A stretch of DNA of 34,102 bases from Flavobacteriales bacterium (GCA_020435415.1 JAGQZQ010000030.1:1-34102); one strand, 5' to 3'; shown: positions 26,180 through 32,746, counted from the first letter of the stretch. Notes: a model not told the origin generated them from the sequence alone. Program-made: numbers and translations.

Positions 26180-27362
26180 TCAACTCATTTACAGTCAACC
26201 ACGCCATCAGGCCCATGCCAGTTTCCAGGGCCGACTCATCAATATCAAACTTCGGCGTGTGTATCTGGGCGGTGATGCCACGGCTTTCGTTGCCGGTGCC
26301 CAATCTGTAGAAACAGGTGTCCGCCACCTGAGAATAGTAGGAAAAATCTTCTGAGGTCATGCGCAACGGCAGGTCGATCACATTGTCTTTTCCAAGGTAT
26401 GCAATGGCCTGCTCACGGGCACGTCGCGTCAATGCCTCTTCATTGACCAGGAACGGATAACCTTTCTCCACCCTGAAATCACAGGTGCCACCCATGCTTT
26501 TGGCAAGGGAGGTTCCCAGCTTTACCATCTGCTCGTGTGCTTTCTCGCGCCAGGCCTCGTCCATTGTGCGGAAGGTTCCTTCCATGTGCACTTCGTTCGG
26601 GATCACGTTGGTGGCTCCGTTAGCAATCACCTTTCCGATGGATAAAACACAAGGGATGGCAGGTGGTGCCATGCGGCTTACCAGCTGTTGCAGTGCTACA
26701 ATCAGATGGGCGGAGATCAATACAGGATCTACATTCTTATCAGGCATTGCACCGTGGCCGCCTTTGCCTTTTACCGTAATAAAAAGTTCATCTGCAGAAG
26801 CCATGTAGTGTCCCGGACGAAAGCCCACTTTCCCGGCGGGAAGGTCAGGTTGTACATGCTGTCCGTACATGGCTGAAGGCGCCGGGTTCTTCAGTGCTCC
26901 CGCTTCAATCATCAGCGAAGCGCCACCGGGGAGTTTTTCCTCACCCGGTTGAAAAATGAGTTTAACTGTCCCTTCAAACCGGTCTCTGAGTTGCATGAGA
27001 ATCCTTGCCGTTCCAAGCAAAGAAGAAGTGTGTACATCGTGGCCACAGGCATGCATGACGCCTTTGACGGTAGACTTATACGCCACATCATTCTCTTCCT
27101 GGATAGGTAATGCGTCCAGATCTGCCCGCAGGGCGATGATTTTTTTAGATGGGTTCTTCCCTTCGATGATGGCCACAATGCCGGTCTCTACCCAGCCTTT
27201 GGTAAAGGGGATGCCAAGCGCTTCCAGCTCCGATGCAACGAATGCCGAGGTCTCCTTCTCCTGGAAGGAAAGCTCCGGGTGTGCATGCATGTGCCGGCGA
27301 ATCCGGATCACTTCCGGGAGGTTCTCCTTCGCCAGTTTTTGTATGTCTTGTAAGAGGGACAT
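26172..27362 (-). CDS. M20-family amidohydrolase (N-acyl amino acid or hippurate hydrolase type)
   Basis: A 396-residue metallohydrolase of the M20D group, which splits acyl groups from amino acids or related amides. Metal ligands are visible: C106 and H108 in MHACGHDVHTSSLLG, the Glu pair E141/E142 in FQPGEE, H169 in MYGQHVQPDLPAG, and the C-terminal TAQIHTPKFDIDE histidine. The lid/dimerisation domain (about 185-295) contains ITVKGKGGHGAMP. No signal peptide, so it is likely cytoplasmic. The ATG at 27362 is the natural start. The stop codon lies within a repeat hairpin. Substrate cannot be predicted from sequence. Confidence 0.9.
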   Translation of the reverse strand: MSLLQDIQKLAKENLPEVIRIRRHMHAHPELSFQEKETSAFVASELEALGIPFTKGWVETGIVAIIEGKNPSKKIIALRADLDALPIQEENDVAYKSTVKGVMHACGHDVHTSSLLGTARILMQLRDRFEGTVKLIFQPGEEKLPGGASLMIEAGALKNPAPSAMYGQHVQPDLPAGKVGFRPGHYMASADELFITVKGKGGHGAMPDKNVDPVLISAHLIVALQQLVSRMAPPAIPCVLSIGKVIANGATNVIPNEVHMEGTFRTMDEAWREKAHEQMVKLGTSLAKSMGGTCDFRVEKGYPFLVNEEALTRRAREQAIAYLGKDNVIDLPLRMTSEDFSYYSQVADTCFYRLGTGNESRGITAQIHTPKFDIDESALETGMGLMAWLTVNELMV

Positions 27363-27395
27363 GGCGGCAAAGATAGTTAAAGGTTTACAGTTAAA

Positions 27396-27442
27396 GGTTC
27401 AAGGTTTAAGGTTGACAAACCTGCAACTTTAAACCTTGAACC
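27396..27442. repeat. Intergenic nested-hairpin repeat, copy 3 (divergent M20/asparaginase spacer)
   Basis: Outer arms GGTTCAAGGTTTAA (27396-27409) and TTAAACCTTGAACC (27429-27442) pair over 14 bp; the inner hairpin is AGGTT-gaca-AACCT (27409-27422). Compared with copy 1, a T-to-C change in the left arm is matched by A-to-G in the right arm, so pairing is kept. Unlike copies 1 and 2 it lies between divergent genes. A partial extra arm (TTAAAGGTTTACAG) precedes it from 27378. Confidence 0.85.
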
Positions 27443-27463
27443 CGATTCAGTACATTTTTTTCA

Positions 27464-27471
27464 TAAGTTTG
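27464..27471 (+). promoter_or_regulatory. Candidate -7 element of the isoaspartyl peptidase gene
   Basis: TAAGTTTG matches the Bacteroidota -7 consensus TAnnTTTG exactly and ends 20 bases before the ATG at 27492. A TTG lies 25 bases upstream, longer than the usual spacing. Confidence 0.4.
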
Positions 27472-27491
27472 ATTCACCCAAACCCATTCCC

Positions 27492-28562
27492 ATGAAAAAA
27501 ACAATCCTCGCCCTGGTATGTATGGCATTGCCGCTTTACATGTGGGCTCAACAAGAACAACAACCCATGAAAAATGTAGTGCTGGTGATCCACGGAGGTG
27601 CAGGCACCATCCTGAAAAAGAACATGACCGATTCCATGGAACAGGCCATCCGCAGCAAACTTACGGAAGCACTTCAAACCGGATACAAGGTGATCCAGAA
27701 TGGAGGTTCCAGTATGGACGCAGTGGAGCAGACCATCCACGTCATGGAAGACAGCCCGTTGTTCAACGCTGGCAAAGGAGCGGTATTTACCAATGCCGGT
27801 ACCAATGAACTGGACGCATCAGTGATGGATGGAAAATCCGGTATGGCGGGTGCTGTGGCCGGTGTACGCACCATCAAAAGCCCGATCAGCGCGGCCCGCA
27901 AGGTCATGGAGAAATCGCCGCATGTGATGATGACAGGATCCGGAGCTGAGACATTCGCCGTTAAAGAAGGACTGGAAATGGTCGATACGGCCTATTTCTT
28001 TACCCAAAAAAGATACGAACAGTTGCTTCGCCTGAAAGAGCAGGAGGAAATGAAACTGAACGATGACAAAGGGGAGGTGGCCCCGCTGGATGTGGAGTTT
28101 GATGAGCAGTGGTCTGGAAATCCGGAAGGCAACGGCGACCACAAATTCGGAACGGTGGGTGCTGTGGCGCTGGATAAGCAGGGCAACCTTGCTGCCGGAA
28201 CCTCCACCGGTGGGATGACCAACAAACGTTATGGCAGGGTAGGAGACTCACCCATCATTGGCGCAGGCACCTATGCAAGCAACAAAACGTGTGGTGTATC
28301 GTCAACCGGCCACGGAGAATATTTCATCCGAAATGTTGTGGCCTATGATATTGCTGCGGTGATGGAATATAAAAGTCAGACGGTATCGGAGGCTGCCGAG
28401 ACGGTGATCATTAAAAAGCTCACCGAAACCGGCGGCACCGGCGGCGTGATCGCACTGGATGCCAAAGGCAATGTCGCGATGACCTTCAACACGCCCGGCA
28501 TGTACCGCGGTTATATCACCGAGGATGGAACGGTGGTGGTGAAGTTGTATGCTGGGGAATAG
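27492..28562 (+). CDS. Secreted isoaspartyl peptidase/L-asparaginase (Ntn-hydrolase family)
   Basis: A 356-residue protein with signal peptide MKKTILALVCMALPLYMWAQ, so periplasmic or exported. It belongs to the plant-type asparaginase/isoaspartyl dipeptidase (T2) family. These are made as a precursor that cuts itself before a threonine, which becomes the N-terminal nucleophile. That residue is T221 in HKFGTVGAVALD. Other marks are the oxyanion/sodium-loop region VIHGGAGT near residue 33 and the substrate loop GTSTGGMTNKRYGRVGDSPIIGAGTYA. The region just before the cut (about 175-218) is a charged linker with EEMKLNDDKGEVAPLD. It removes beta-aspartyl residues from peptides or hydrolyses asparagine; which one prevails cannot be told. 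Confidence 0.93.
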   Translation: MKKTILALVCMALPLYMWAQQEQQPMKNVVLVIHGGAGTILKKNMTDSMEQAIRSKLTEALQTGYKVIQNGGSSMDAVEQTIHVMEDSPLFNAGKGAVFTNAGTNELDASVMDGKSGMAGAVAGVRTIKSPISAARKVMEKSPHVMMTGSGAETFAVKEGLEMVDTAYFFTQKRYEQLLRLKEQEEMKLNDDKGEVAPLDVEFDEQWSGNPEGNGDHKFGTVGAVALDKQGNLAAGTSTGGMTNKRYGRVGDSPIIGAGTYASNKTCGVSSTGHGEYFIRNVVAYDIAAVMEYKSQTVSEAAETVIIKKLTETGGTGGVIALDAKGNVAMTFNTPGMYRGYITEDGTVVVKLYAGE

Positions 28563-28593
28563 GCGTGGATTGCAGTTCGCGCTGATTATATAA

Positions 28594-28645
28594 TGTAGCT
28601 TCAAGCTACAAGATAGCCAGACGAAGGTGCAACCTTCGCCTAACG
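28594..28645 (+). repeat. REP element A
   Basis: A 52-bp bipartite element: palindrome GTAGCTTCAAGCTAC, spacer AAGATAGCCAGA, second hairpin CGAAGGT-GCA-ACCTTCG, and tail CCTAACG. It starts 32 bases after the asparaginase-type gene's stop and faces the DUF2513 gene. Four related copies lie at 29192, 29312, 30070 and 30190. Confidence 0.9.
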
Positions 28646-28797
28646 ATTCAGGGTCATTGGTCTGCCAATTGCAGTAAATAGAAATTAGTTGGTGATTTGC
28701 TTTAAGGTTGTTATGTAATTACTTACTGAAGATAAAAAATTGAAAGTGTGGCAGCAGTATTACCAATGAACAGAACCATTAATATACATAAGAACAT

Positions 28798-29166
28798 ATG
28801 CAAAGAGATATAGATTTAATCCGGCAAATACTGATTGAAGTGGAAAGGAAAAAATCACCAATGGGCTTGTTAGATATTGAGGTAGATAATTTTTCCAAGG
28901 AACAGATTTCTTACCATGTGAAATTGCTGGCAGAAGCTGGTTACCTGGATGCGAAGGACTTGATTACAAAAGATGGCTTTGAGTGGAAACCCGTTGGCCT
29001 TACATGGCTAGGACATGAGTTCTTAGATGCTGCAAGAGACAATACTGTTTGGAATAAGGCAAAGAAAAGTATTGGGAGTAAACTTGCTTCAACCTCCATT
29101 GAAGTGATTAAAGCGTTACTTATAAGTTTATGTAAGCAGGGACTGGGGATTGAAGACCATAGTTAA
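28798..29166 (+). CDS. DUF2513 family protein
   Basis: A 122-residue protein. MQRDIDLIRQILIEVE at the start and a winged-helix-like core (ISYHVKLLAEAGYLDAKD, then VGLTWLGHEFLDAARDNTVWNKAK) match the DUF2513 family. That family is frequent in mobile islands and near phage or plasmid genes, and has no settled function. The fold suggests a DNA-binding winged helix, which is an inference. It has no visible ribosome site and is more AT-rich than its neighbours, as is its leader (28680-28797). It is bracketed by REP A in plus orientation and REP B in minus orientation, so it looks like a recent arrival. Confidence 0.85.
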   Translation: MQRDIDLIRQILIEVERKKSPMGLLDIEVDNFSKEQISYHVKLLAEAGYLDAKDLITKDGFEWKPVGLTWLGHEFLDAARDNTVWNKAKKSIGSKLASTSIEVIKALLISLCKQGLGIEDHS

Positions 29167-29191
29167 CCGTAGCATATCAACCCCACCGATG

Positions 29192-29242
29192 CGTTAGGCG
29201 AAGGTTGTACCTTCGTCTGTTTATTCTGTAGCATTTGCTACG
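29192..29242 (-). repeat. REP element B
   Basis: Read on the minus strand: GTAGCAAATGCTAC, spacer AGAATAAACAGA, hairpin CGAAGGT-ACA-ACCTTCG, tail CCTAACG. The first palindrome differs from elements A, D and E (TT/AA changed to A/T) but keeps GTAGC/GCTAC. Same orientation as the transposase gene. Confidence 0.88.
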
Positions 29243-29311
29243 CAAAACCAACACCATCTTCAGCGTACTTTTTCCACCTCATCTCACCGTTGCATATCAA
29301 CCTCACCGATG

Positions 29312-29362
29312 CGTTAGGCGAAGGTTGCACCTTCGTCTGTTTATCCTGTAGCATGTGCTACG
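29312..29362 (-). repeat. REP element C
   Basis: Read on the minus strand: GTAGCACATGCTAC, spacer AGGATAAACAGA, hairpin CGAAGGT-GCA-ACCTTCG, tail CCTAACG. It starts exactly 120 bases after element B and lies 17 bases beyond the transposase stop codon (29379). Confidence 0.88.
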
Positions 29363-29378
29363 CAACCAACATCATCAC

Positions 29379-29945
29379 TCACCTCACCGTTTTCCACCTC
29401 AACACCGCCAGTTCGGTTTGAAACACAGCGTCTAATTCTGCATAACACCTGGCACTGCTGTAAAGATAATCTTCAGGTTTTTCCACCAGTCCGGCCCGTA
29501 CCGGGTTGTTATGGATGTATTCGATTTTCTGTTCAATGAACTTGTTTGAATATATAAGTTCTGCATGGTTCTCATGGGTCCATACCTGGAATGTTTTGTT
29601 GCGGTTATGTCCACGGGCGGCGTAGCGGAAGATCATCATCATCCAGTGCCTTCTACTCTCACTATTATCTTGAACGATGTTGAGTATTTGTTTTGCAGTG
29701 TGTCGTTTAAAATCCCTGATCGTTCCGCTTATGTCACCTTTTGTGCTTTGGGCAAGCAGGTGAATATGATTGGACATGATAACATAGGCATATATTTCTA
29801 ACCCTTTCTTATCACAACAGTATCTGAAGCCGTCAATGATAATGTCACGGTAGACTTTACGTGTGAAAATATCCGCCCATTGCACTACCTGGAGGGTCAT
29901 AAAATAAAGCGCAGATTGATCGAATATCTTATAACCGGTTGTCAT
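29379..29945 (-). CDS. REP-associated tyrosine transposase (RAYT, Y1 IS200-like)
   Basis: A 188-residue single-strand DNA transposase of the HUH class. The metal-binding motif is H60-I-H62 in VIMSNHIHLLAQ. The likely nucleophile is Y143 in IEYIHNNPVRAGLV, followed by the conserved YLYSSARCY. RAYTs bind and cut REP hairpins and are thought to spread them. The ATG at 29945 (MTTGYKIFDQSALYF) gives the family's normal length; a TTG at 29987 would add 14 residues. REPs C and B lie downstream and D and E upstream, in opposite orientation. The two catalytic motifs look intact and no frameshift is seen, so it may be active. The C-terminal codons (VLRWKTVR) lie inside the 120-bp tandem repeat. Confidence 0.92.
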   Translation of the reverse strand: MTTGYKIFDQSALYFMTLQVVQWADIFTRKVYRDIIIDGFRYCCDKKGLEIYAYVIMSNHIHLLAQSTKGDISGTIRDFKRHTAKQILNIVQDNSESRRHWMMMIFRYAARGHNRNKTFQVWTHENHAELIYSNKFIEQKIEYIHNNPVRAGLVEKPEDYLYSSARCYAELDAVFQTELAVLRWKTVR

Positions 29946-30069
29946 GGTGTTGTTCTGCTCAAATCTATAAAGACGGTCCGATAACAATGCGGAGTAAGTA
30001 CTTATATCCGATTAATATCGATTATCAAAACACGATGGCGTGGGAGAGGGTATTTTAAGATATGATTCA

Positions 30070-30121
30070 GGTAGCTTCAAGCTACAAGATAGTCAGACGA
30101 AGGTACAACCTTCGCCTAACG
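30070..30121 (+). repeat. REP element D
   Basis: GTAGCTTCAAGCTAC, spacer AAGATAGTCAGA, hairpin CGAAGGT-ACA-ACCTTCG, tail CCTAACG. It lies 125 bases upstream of the transposase start. A degenerate tail copy (AACCTTTGCCTAATG, about 30127-30141) follows. Confidence 0.9.
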
Positions 30122-30189
30122 GCAGAACCTTTGCCTAATGCCAAACAGGATTGAAAGGCTGTGGTTAAATATCTATCATGACACGTCAA

Positions 30190-30241
30190 TGTAGCTTCAA
30201 GCTACGGAATAGTCAGACTAAGGTACAACCTTCGCCTAACG
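30190..30241 (+). repeat. REP element E
   Basis: GTAGCTTCAAGCTAC, spacer GGAATAGTCAGA, then CTAAGGT-ACA-ACCTTCG with one mispaired base in the second hairpin, tail CCTAACG. It starts 120 bases after element D. GCAGAAC follows both D and E. A degenerate tail (AACCTTTACCTAAAT) lies at about 30258-30272. Confidence 0.88.
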
Positions 30242-30266
30242 GCAGAACGATCTGGGAACCTTTACC

Positions 30267-30274
30267 TAAATTTG
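30267..30274 (+). promoter_or_regulatory. Candidate -7 element of the LysE-type gene
   Basis: TAAATTTG matches TAnnTTTG exactly, 26 bases before the ATG at 30301. It overlaps the degenerate REP tail after element E. No good -33 TTG is seen at the usual spacing. Confidence 0.38.
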
Positions 30275-30300
30275 TCTTATCTGCTTAGACTAAAACCAAC

Positions 30301-30930
30301 ATGGAACCCCAACTCATCATCTCCTTCATTATCGCATCCGTATTGTTATCTCTCATGCCTGGCCCGGATAATCTGTTTGTTCTGACAGAGAGCCTGACCA
30401 AAGGACACAAAAACGGAATTTCCATCTCCATCGGACTTTGTTTGGGTGTGTTGATACACACGCTGGCAGCTGCGACAGGATTATCATTGATCATACAGAA
30501 GTCTGCATTTGTGTTCTCCATCATCAAATACCTGGGTGCGGCGTATCTGTTTTATCTGGCCTTCCGCGCTACGAAAGAAGGAAAACCGGAGTTAGACTTT
30601 CAGGCGGACCGGACAACGAATGAATTCAGGGTTTTGCCATTGATCAGAAAGGGCTTTTTTATGAATGTACTGAACCCGAAGGTATCCCTGTTCTTTATTG
30701 CTTTTTTGCCGCAGTTTGTTAGTCCCAATGGAATGAATGTCACATGGCAGATGGTTGCCCTGGGCTTGATCTTTATGGCGCAGGCGCTGGTCGTGTTCAG
30801 CCTGATTGCGATCCTGTCCGGCAGGTTGACAAAGCACATCAATAATCCTAAGCTTTGGAAGATTACCAGGTGGAGCAAGGTGGGTGTATTGTCAATTCTC
30901 GGTCTGACATTGGCCTTATCTAAAAAGTAA
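30301..30930 (+). CDS. LysE/RhtB-family amino acid exporter
   Basis: A 209-residue inner-membrane protein with about six spans. The family signature LMPGPDNLFVLTESLTKGHKNG is at the first helix; ISIGLCLGVLIHTLAAATGLS and FIKYLGAAYLFYLAFRA-like segments follow (read here as IIKYLGAAYLFYLAFRATK). The second half has GFFMNVLNPKVSLFFIAFLP, typical of the family's fourth helix region. Members export amino acids or related metabolites by proton exchange; the substrate cannot be read. Its upstream region is made of REP elements D and E. Confidence 0.92.
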   Translation: MEPQLIISFIIASVLLSLMPGPDNLFVLTESLTKGHKNGISISIGLCLGVLIHTLAAATGLSLIIQKSAFVFSIIKYLGAAYLFYLAFRATKEGKPELDFQADRTTNEFRVLPLIRKGFFMNVLNPKVSLFFIAFLPQFVSPNGMNVTWQMVALGLIFMAQALVVFSLIAILSGRLTKHINNPKLWKITRWSKVGVLSILGLTLALSKK

Positions 30931-31024
30931 AGTGATGGGCATGGAATGCAGCAGAACCCGGTTCTTCTTCAACTTTAATTAAATCACTCATAGCCCCGTA
31001 ATAACCAACATAATAGTTTAGGCA

Positions 31025-31483
31025 ATGGAAAAAATGCATTTTGAACAAACCATCAATGCGCCGGCAGAGAAGGTTTACGATACCATGCTCGGCACGAAGA
31101 ATATCAATACATATGAACAGTGGACCGCGGAATTCAATCCGACGTCAACCTATGAAGGAGAGTGGCAGAAGGGAGAGAGGATGTTGTTTGTCGGAACCAC
31201 GGATGATGGGAAGAAGGAAGGCATGGTTTCGGAAATAGTAGAGAACACACCCTTTCGGTTTGTATCGATCCGGCATATCGGAATGCTGAAGGGCGGACAG
31301 GAGATTACAGAAGGACCTGAAGTGGAAAAATGGGCAGGCAGTCTTGAAAATTATTCGTTTGAAGAGAACTCCGGCATAACCACTGTGTCGATTGAAATAG
31401 ATGTGGTGCCTGAGTACAAGGATTACTTCAGCGAGACCTGGCCGAGGGCATTAAATAAGCTTAAGGCATTGGCCGAGGGTTGA
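31025..31483 (+). CDS. SRPBCC-fold protein (START/AHSA1-like)
   Basis: A 152-residue protein without signal peptide. It begins with MHFEQTINAPAEKVYDTML, the classic first strand and helix of the helix-grip fold. Beta strands (MLFVGTTDDGKKEGMVSEI, RFVSIRHIGM) and a long C-terminal helix (FSETWPRALNKLKALAEG) follow. Proteins of this fold bind small hydrophobic ligands or act as chaperone activators; the role here is unknown. It is 94 bases after the LysE-type gene and on the same strand, without a clear terminator between. Confidence 0.85.
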   Translation: MEKMHFEQTINAPAEKVYDTMLGTKNINTYEQWTAEFNPTSTYEGEWQKGERMLFVGTTDDGKKEGMVSEIVENTPFRFVSIRHIGMLKGGQEITEGPEVEKWAGSLENYSFEENSGITTVSIEIDVVPEYKDYFSETWPRALNKLKALAEG

Positions 31484-31529
31484 TTCGGTTTCGACAGGCG
31501 CTCGATCTCTACCGGGCTTACCGTTGAAT

Positions 31530-32096
31530 ATGAAAACAGATCAGCCACTCACTTCCGGGGATGCGCTCACATTGCTTGCAAGAGGTGAGGGTATTCACAC
31601 CTGGTTGTCATTGACTGAATTCGTAAGGCAACTCCCGTATGGACGAAACCTCAATCGCTCTGACCTGTCGTTGGTGTTAAGGGAAAAGAAAGGTACGTGC
31701 AGTTCAAAACATGCACTCCTGAAACGCCTTGCTGATCTCAACAACGTTCCTGATGTGCAGTTGATCCTGGGAATTTATAAAATGAATGAAGCGAATACAC
31801 CGGGTATTGGTGAGGAACTTTCACGTCATTCACTGGACTTTATTCCGGAAGCACATTGTTACCTGAAGGTCGACGGTGAACGCATCGACCTTACCACAAA
31901 AGGATCTGATTATCGGAACATAGCAAAGGACGTGATGATCGAAACGGAGATACAACCTTCGCAAGTGGCAGCATTCAAGGTCAGCCACCACCAGGATTTT
32001 CTGAAACAATGGATAAGGGAAAGCGGTTGCCCGTTAGATTTTGATGAGATCTGGCAGGTCCGGGAGAATTGTATACGGAATCTGGCTGGCAGGTAA
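31530..32096 (+). CDS. Small transglutaminase-like protein
   Basis: A 188-residue soluble protein that I do not recognise as a named family. A possible transglutaminase-fold triad is visible: C57 at the start of a helix (KKGTCSSKHALLKRLA), H109 (PEAHCYLKV) and D120 (GERIDLT). The cysteine-helix, then two strands with His and Asp, is the order found in transglutaminase-like peptidases. No signal peptide. The ATG at 31530 is preferred over a TTG two codons upstream. It follows the SRPBCC gene by 46 bases. The catalytic role is inferred from motif order only. Confidence 0.6.
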   Translation: MKTDQPLTSGDALTLLARGEGIHTWLSLTEFVRQLPYGRNLNRSDLSLVLREKKGTCSSKHALLKRLADLNNVPDVQLILGIYKMNEANTPGIGEELSRHSLDFIPEAHCYLKVDGERIDLTTKGSDYRNIAKDVMIETEIQPSQVAAFKVSHHQDFLKQWIRESGCPLDFDEIWQVRENCIRNLAGR

Positions 32097-32180
32097 TTGC
32101 ACCACTTTCACCAGAAGATATTCCTTATTCTGAACATAGCCAGGTAATCATAATAGCGAACAAATCCGGGCAAAAAACGT

Positions 32181-32188
32181 TAAATTTG
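32181..32188 (+). promoter_or_regulatory. Candidate -7 element of the toxin-antitoxin operon
   Basis: TAAATTTG matches TAnnTTTG exactly and ends 17 bases before the GTG start at 32206. The short leader fits a toxin-antitoxin operon with its own promoter. Confidence 0.42.
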
Positions 32189-32205
32189 AACAAAACACAA
32201 TAACC

Positions 32206-32439
32206 GTGAGCATACAGGCGGAAAAACTGAAACTTATCGAGTGGTTGGTTAATCTGAAAGATAAAACCACCATTGAGAGGCTTAAGTGGCTTAAGGAAGA
32301 TACGGCTTCCGCGGCGGACTGGTGGGATGAAATTTCCGAAGCGGAAAGACAATCCATTGAGCGGGGTTTAAAAGACAGCAAAGAGGGCAAAGTAATACCA
32401 CACCAGGAAGTCCGAAAGAAGTATGAAAAGTGGTTGTGA
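32206..32439 (+). CDS. Antitoxin of a ParE-type toxin-antitoxin pair
   Basis: A 77-residue charged, mostly helical protein with a GTG start. It begins SIQAEKLKLIEWLVNLKD, a pattern seen in Bacteroidota antitoxins placed before ParE/RelE toxins. The C-terminal part (WWDEISEAERQSIERGLKD, then KEGKVIPHQEVRKKYEKWL) is the likely toxin-binding stretch. The gene overlaps the toxin gene by 17 bases, antitoxin first, which is the normal order. Assigned mainly from neighbourhood and length. Confidence 0.78.
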   Translation: MSIQAEKLKLIEWLVNLKDKTTIERLKWLKEDTASAADWWDEISEAERQSIERGLKDSKEGKVIPHQEVRKKYEKWL

Positions 32440-32728
32440 GGTCATCTGGACAGATGAAGCCTACAAAAATCTGAATAATACACTAACTTATATTGAAGGT
32501 CACTGGTCGGAAAAAGAACTAAGGAAGTTTGCCCGTCTGCTTGAGAAACAACTGCAACTGATCTCACAAAGACCTTTGATCTTTCCGGAAGCATTTAAAC
32601 ACAAAGACGTTAGAAGAGCGGTGCTTAGCAGGCAGACTACGATCTATTACAAGGTAAAGTCTGATTCCGTGGAGATACTTTCACTATTTGACAACAGGCA
32701 GGATCCAAGAAAGCTAAAAATGAAGTAA
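32423..32728 (+). CDS. RelE/ParE-family toxin
   Basis: A 101-residue protein with the ParE/RelE fold pattern: strand VIWTDEAYKNLNNTLTYIE, a helix pair (ELRKFARLLEKQLQLISQRP), then strands with RRAVLSRQTTIYYKV and VEILSLFDNRQDPRKL. ParE toxins poison gyrase; RelE types cut mRNA on the ribosome. The N-terminal helix hairpin and the FDNRQDP ending favour a ParE-like type, but this is not certain. Its end is 18 bases from the convergent tyrS stop, with no visible terminator between. Confidence 0.87.
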   Translation: MKSGCEVIWTDEAYKNLNNTLTYIEGHWSEKELRKFARLLEKQLQLISQRPLIFPEAFKHKDVRRAVLSRQTTIYYKVKSDSVEILSLFDNRQDPRKLKMK

Positions 32729-32746
32729 TGGTTTGCATTAAATCCT

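Larger units (their letters stand above)
29166..29405. repeat. 120-bp tandem duplication (two units) covering REPs B and C and the RAYT gene end
   Basis: Unit 1 starts at 29166 and unit 2 at 29286. The first 80 bases of the units agree at about 75 positions (counted by eye). TTTTCCACCTCA recurs at 29270-29281 and 29390-29401, again 120 apart; the second of these is the 3' coding end of the transposase. The units also share ATATCAACC-CACCGATG ahead of each REP. Confidence 0.8.

Noticed and set aside
29946-29987. Fourteen-residue N-terminal extension of the RAYT from a TTG
   Set aside because: The ATG at 29945 gives the family's normal N-terminus and length.
28594-30241. CRISPR array formed by the five repeats
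   Set aside because: Repeats are in both orientations, carry internal hairpins, are separated by genes, and have no uniform unique spacers or cas genes.
31946-31957. An ACAACCTTCGC string as a further REP copy
   Set aside because: It is 11 bases inside the transglutaminase-like coding region, without the rest of the element or any hairpin.
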